From positions 10,953,001 through 11,017,000 of the forward strand of contig NC_092680.1 in assembly GCF_964355755.1 (NCBI RefSeq): a stretch of DNA of 64,000 nucleotides, read 5' to 3'. The position numbers and the translations under genes are program-made. Position 1 is the first letter of the stretch. Each line of letters starts with the position of its first letter. This document shows, piece by piece, positions 60,861 to 64,000 of the stretch. The notes beneath the pieces were generated by a model. That model had not been told where the DNA came from. It saw only the letters and a program-made list of their open reading frames with translations, and did not search any database. The DNA is from Antedon mediterranea (taxonomy: Eukaryota > Echinodermata > Crinoidea > Comatulida > Antedonidae).

Positions 60861-62661
60861 GTCTAAAACGTCTCCAAATGCGATTTGAAGCTTTTCTAAG
60901 CACTTTGGTGTTTTTATGTTAACAAGTTTTTTCGAAAATCACGAAATGGTCTAAAATGTCTCCAAATGCGATTTGAAGATATTCTGAGCACTTTGATGTT
61001 TTTGTGTGAAAAGTTTTATCGAAATGCTCAAAATGGTCTAAAATGGTTTCTAATGCGATTTGAAGCTATTCTGTACACTTTGAAGTTTTTTGTGAAAAAG
61101 TTTTCTCGAAATGCTCAAAATGGTCTAAAACGTTTTTATATACCATATTAAGCTATTTTGTGCACTTTTATGTTTTGTGTGAAAAAGTTTTGTCGAAATT
61201 CTCAAAATGGTCTAAAACGTTTTTAAATACGATATTAAGCTGTTTTGTGCACTTTGATGATTTGTGTGAAAAGTTTTAACGAAATGCTCAAAATGGTCAA
61301 AAACGGTTTCTAATGTGATTTTAAGCACTTTGATGTTTTTGTGTAACCAAGTTTTTTCAAAAATCACAAAATGGTCTAAAACGTCTCCAAATGCGATTTG
61401 AAGCTTTTCTAAGCACTTTTGTGTTTTTATGTTAACAAGTTTTTTCGAAAATCACAAAATGGTCTAAAACGTCTTCAAATGCGATTTGAAGATATTCTGA
61501 GCACTTTGGTGTTTTTATGTTAAAAAGTTTTTTCGAAAATCACAAAATAGTCTAAAACGTCTCCAAATGCGATTTGAAGCTATTCTGTACACTTTGATGT
61601 TTTGTGTGAAAAAGTTTTGTCGAAATGCTCAAAATGGTCTAAAACGTTTTTAAAACGATATTAAGCTATTTTGTGCTCTTTGATGTTTTTGTGTAACCAA
61701 GTTTCATCGAAAATCACAAAATGGTCTAAAACGTCTCCAAATGCGATTTGAAGCTTTTCTAAGCACTTTGGTGTTTTTATGTTAACAAGTTTTTTCGAAA
61801 ATCTTGAAATGGTCTAAAATGTCTCCAAATGCGATTTGAAGATATTCTGAGCACTTTGGTGTTTTTATGTTAAAAAGTTTTTTCGAAAATCACAAAATGG
61901 TCTAAAACGTCTCCAAATGCGATTTGAAGCTCTTCTGTACACTTTGATGTTTTGTGTGAAAAAGATTTGTCGATATGCTCAAAATGGTCTAAAACGTTTT
62001 TAAATACGATATTAAGCTATTTTGTGCACTTTGATGTTTTATGTGAAAAGTTTTATCGAAATGCTCAAAATGGTCTAAAACGGTTTCTATTGTGATTTTA
62101 AGCACTTTGATGATTTTGTGTAACCAAGTTTCATCGAAAATCACAAAATGGTCTAAAACGTCTCCAAATGCGATTTGAAGCTTTTCTAAGCACTTTGGTG
62201 TTTTTATGTTAACAAGTTTTTTCGAAAATCACAAAATGGTCTAAAACGTCTCCAAATGCGATTTGAGGATATTCTTAGCACTTTGGTGTTTTTATGTTAA
62301 AAAGTTTTTTCGAAAATCACAAAATGGTCTAAAACGTCTCCAAATGCGATTTGAAGCTATTCTGTACACTTTGATGTTTTGTGTGAAAAAGTTTTGTCGA
62401 AATGCTCAAAATGGTCTAAAACGTTTTTAAAACGATATTAAGCTATTTTGTGCTCTTTTATGTTTTTGTGTAACCAAGTTTCATCGAAATCAACAAAATG
62501 GTCTAATACGTCTCCAAATGCGATTTGAAGTTTTTCCAAGCACTTTGCTGTTTTTATGTTAACAAGTTTTTTCGAAAATCACAAAATGGTCTAAAACGTC
62601 TTCAAATGCGATTTGAAGCTATTCTGTACACTTTGATGTTTTGTGTGAAAAAGTTTTGTCG
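60861..62661 (+). repeat. Copy of 47,345-48,960 with block M start
   Basis: Begins with J and the G/B hybrid at 60,966, then C-D-A-H-I-F/J-G-A-B'-J-G-A. Within 62,010-62,140 an H-I pair of the partner copy is replaced by a D-E pair of identical length. Private: attcttagcac near 62,271. Confidence 0.83.
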
Positions 62662-64000
62662 AAATGCTCTAAATGGTCTAAAACGTTTTTAAATACGATA
62701 TTAAGCTATTTTGTGATCTTTGATGTTTTTGGGTGAAAAGTTTTATCGAAATGCTCAAAATGGTCTAAAACGGTTTCTATTGTGATTTTAAGCACTTTGA
62801 TGATTTTGTGTAACCAAGTTTCATCGAAATGTACAAAATGGTCTAAAACGTCTCCAAATGCGATTTGAAGCTATTCTAAGTACTTTTGTGTTTTTATGTT
62901 AACAAGTTTTTTCGAAAATCACAAAATGGTCTAAAACGTCTTCAAATGCGATTTGAAGCTATTCTGTACACTTTGATGTTTTGTGTGAAAAAGTTTTGTC
63001 GAAATGCTCAAAATGGTCTAAAACGTTTTTAAATACGATATTAAGCTATTTTGTGATCTTTGATGTTTTTGTGTGAAAAGTTTTATCGAAATCCTCAAAA
63101 TGGTCTGAAACGGTTTCTAATGCGATTTGAAGCTATTCTGTACACTTTGAAGTTTTTTGTGAAAAAGTTTTCTCGAAATGCTCAAAATGGTCTAAAACGT
63201 TTTTATATACCATATTAAGCTATTTTGTGCACTTTGATGTTTTTTGTGAAAAATTTTATCGAAATGCTCAAAATGGTCTAAAACGGTTTCTATTGTGATT
63301 TTAAGCACTTTGATGATTTTGTGTAACCAAGTTTCATCGAAATGTACAAAATGGTCTAAAACGTCTCCAAATGCGATTTGAAGCTATTCTAAGTACTTTT
63401 GTGTTTTTATGTTAACAAGTTTTTTCGAAAATCACAAAATGGTCTAAAACGTCTTCAAATGCGATTTGAAGCTATTCTGTACACTTTGATGTTTTGTGTG
63501 AAAAAGTTTTGTCGAAATGCTCAAAATGGTCTAAAACGTTTTTAAATACGATATTAAGCTATTTTGTGATCTTTGATGTTTTTGTGTGAAAAGTTTTATC
63601 GAAATGCTCAAAATGGTCTAAAATGGTTTCTATTGTGATTTTAAGCACTTTGATGATTTTGTGTAACCAAGTTTCATCGAAATGTACAAAATGGTCTAAA
63701 ACGTCTCCAAATGCGATTTGAAGCTATTCTAAGTACTTTTGTGTTTTTATGATAACAAGTTTTTTCGAAAATCACAAAATGGTCTAAAACGTTTTCAAAT
63801 GCGATTTGAAGCTATTCTGTACACTTTGGTGTTTTTATGTTAAAAAGTTTTTTCGAAAATCACAAAATGGTCTAAAACGTCTCAAAATGCAATTTGAAGC
63901 TATTCTGTACACTTTGATGTTTTGTGTGAAAAAGTTTTGTCGAAATGCTCAAAATGGTCTAAAACGTTTTTAAAACGATATTAAGCTATTTTGTGCTCTT
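62662..64000 (+). repeat. Tetramer/hexamer run at right edge
   Basis: A-B-E-F, A-B-C-D-E-F, A-B-E-F, then G/A and B'. From about 63,240 it follows 22,293-23,053 at offset 40,947, with aacgttttca (63,788 and 22,841) and aaaatggtttctattg shared. Private: aaatgcaatttgaag at 63,886, atgataacaag near 63,749, aaattttatcg near 63,250. The array continues past the window end. Confidence 0.8.

Larger units (their letters stand above)
1..64000 (+). repeat. Satellite array of ~87 bp monomers, whole window
   Basis: The core aaaatggtctaaaacg recurs from end to end at spacings of 86, 87, 88 or 78 bp. Sites checked at the start lie at 44, 131, 219, 306, 393, 480, 566 and 644. All monomers read in the same direction; I saw no reverse-complement core (agaccatttt). 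One 87 bp monomer counted by hand has 30 G+C (34%). No unique sequence longer than a few bases interrupts the array, and it is cut by both window edges. Such arrays are typical of centromeres or other constitutive heterochromatin in eukaryotes; that location is inferred. The family and species are not recognised. Confidence 0.97.

Noticed and set aside
1-64000. CRISPR array
   Set aside because: Repeats are contiguous and the sequence between cores is itself repeated. There are no unique spacers and no cas genes.
1-64000. Plasmid or phage iteron origin
   Set aside because: The array is far too long and has a HOR hierarchy, no replication gene and no unique flanks. This is typical of eukaryotic satellites.
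1-64000. Telomeric repeats, rRNA, tRNA, LTR or other transposon remnants
   Set aside because: No runs of telomere motifs and no sequence outside the monomer family were seen at any position.
1-64000. An undescribed gene system hidden in the array
   Set aside because: Neither strand shows a non-repeat segment, a conserved frame across HOR copies, or any recognisable protein domain. The only notable content is the repeat architecture itself.

Overview
The whole 64 kb window is one uninterrupted satellite-DNA array. It is built from an AT-rich tandem monomer of about 87 bp, always in the same orientation. Almost every monomer starts with the core aaaatggtctaaaacg, and the core recurs every 86-88 bp, or every 78 bp in one family of short monomers. 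I found no credible gene, RNA gene, transposon, CRISPR array or unique-sequence island. The array runs off both ends of the window. It points to a eukaryotic centromeric or pericentromeric (or other heterochromatic) locus, assembled from long reads. I cannot name the species: the monomer is not a family I recognise, and plant or animal is open.

The array has three levels. (1) Monomers: about a dozen recurring types (labelled A-K here) differ by diagnostic substitutions and by length (87, 86, 78 or 88 bp). From the spacing I estimate roughly 740-750 monomers. (2) Short higher-order repeats (HORs): monomers follow a grammar such as A-B-C-D-E-F (513 bp) or A-B-E-F (340 bp). (3) Long HOR blocks of 1-4 kb: these recur in tandem (2,404 bp = 28 monomers; 1,146 bp; 1,566 bp; a 2,742 bp spacing) or dispersed, with constant offsets of 6.0-26.7 kb and shared private mutations.

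Region by region: 1-3,010 is a mixed HOR. 3,011-7,860 is two tandem 28-mers. 7,861-11,261 is the first copy of a second block family. 11,262-15,190 is a 3.9 kb block that returns at 28,358-32,286. 15,191-18,078 is a 7-monomer insertion followed by the second copy of block N. 18,079-26,028 is the hexamer/tetramer domain with the 2,742 bp duplication. 25,846-29,010 returns at 52,515-55,665. 31,276-33,566 is a 1,146 bp tandem pair with an out-of-register junction. 33,567-36,074 is mixed. 36,075-38,795 is block N again with a 1,566 bp duplication. 38,796-41,926 is rearranged. 41,927-43,880 copies 17,272-19,225. 43,881-58,709 is a chain of block copies. 58,710-60,860 is a rearranged patch, and 60,861-64,000 copies earlier blocks.

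There are no genes to work together. What can be read is the record of unequal exchange, deletion and conversion-like replacement that built the array, plus properties that may matter for chromatin: two monomers equal about one nucleosome repeat, A-tracts are phased in the core, CpG sites are kept at a high level, and many monomers carry the palindrome ttttcgaaaa. Block boundaries and offsets were read by eye from landmark variants, without alignment software, so boundaries are good to some tens of bases.
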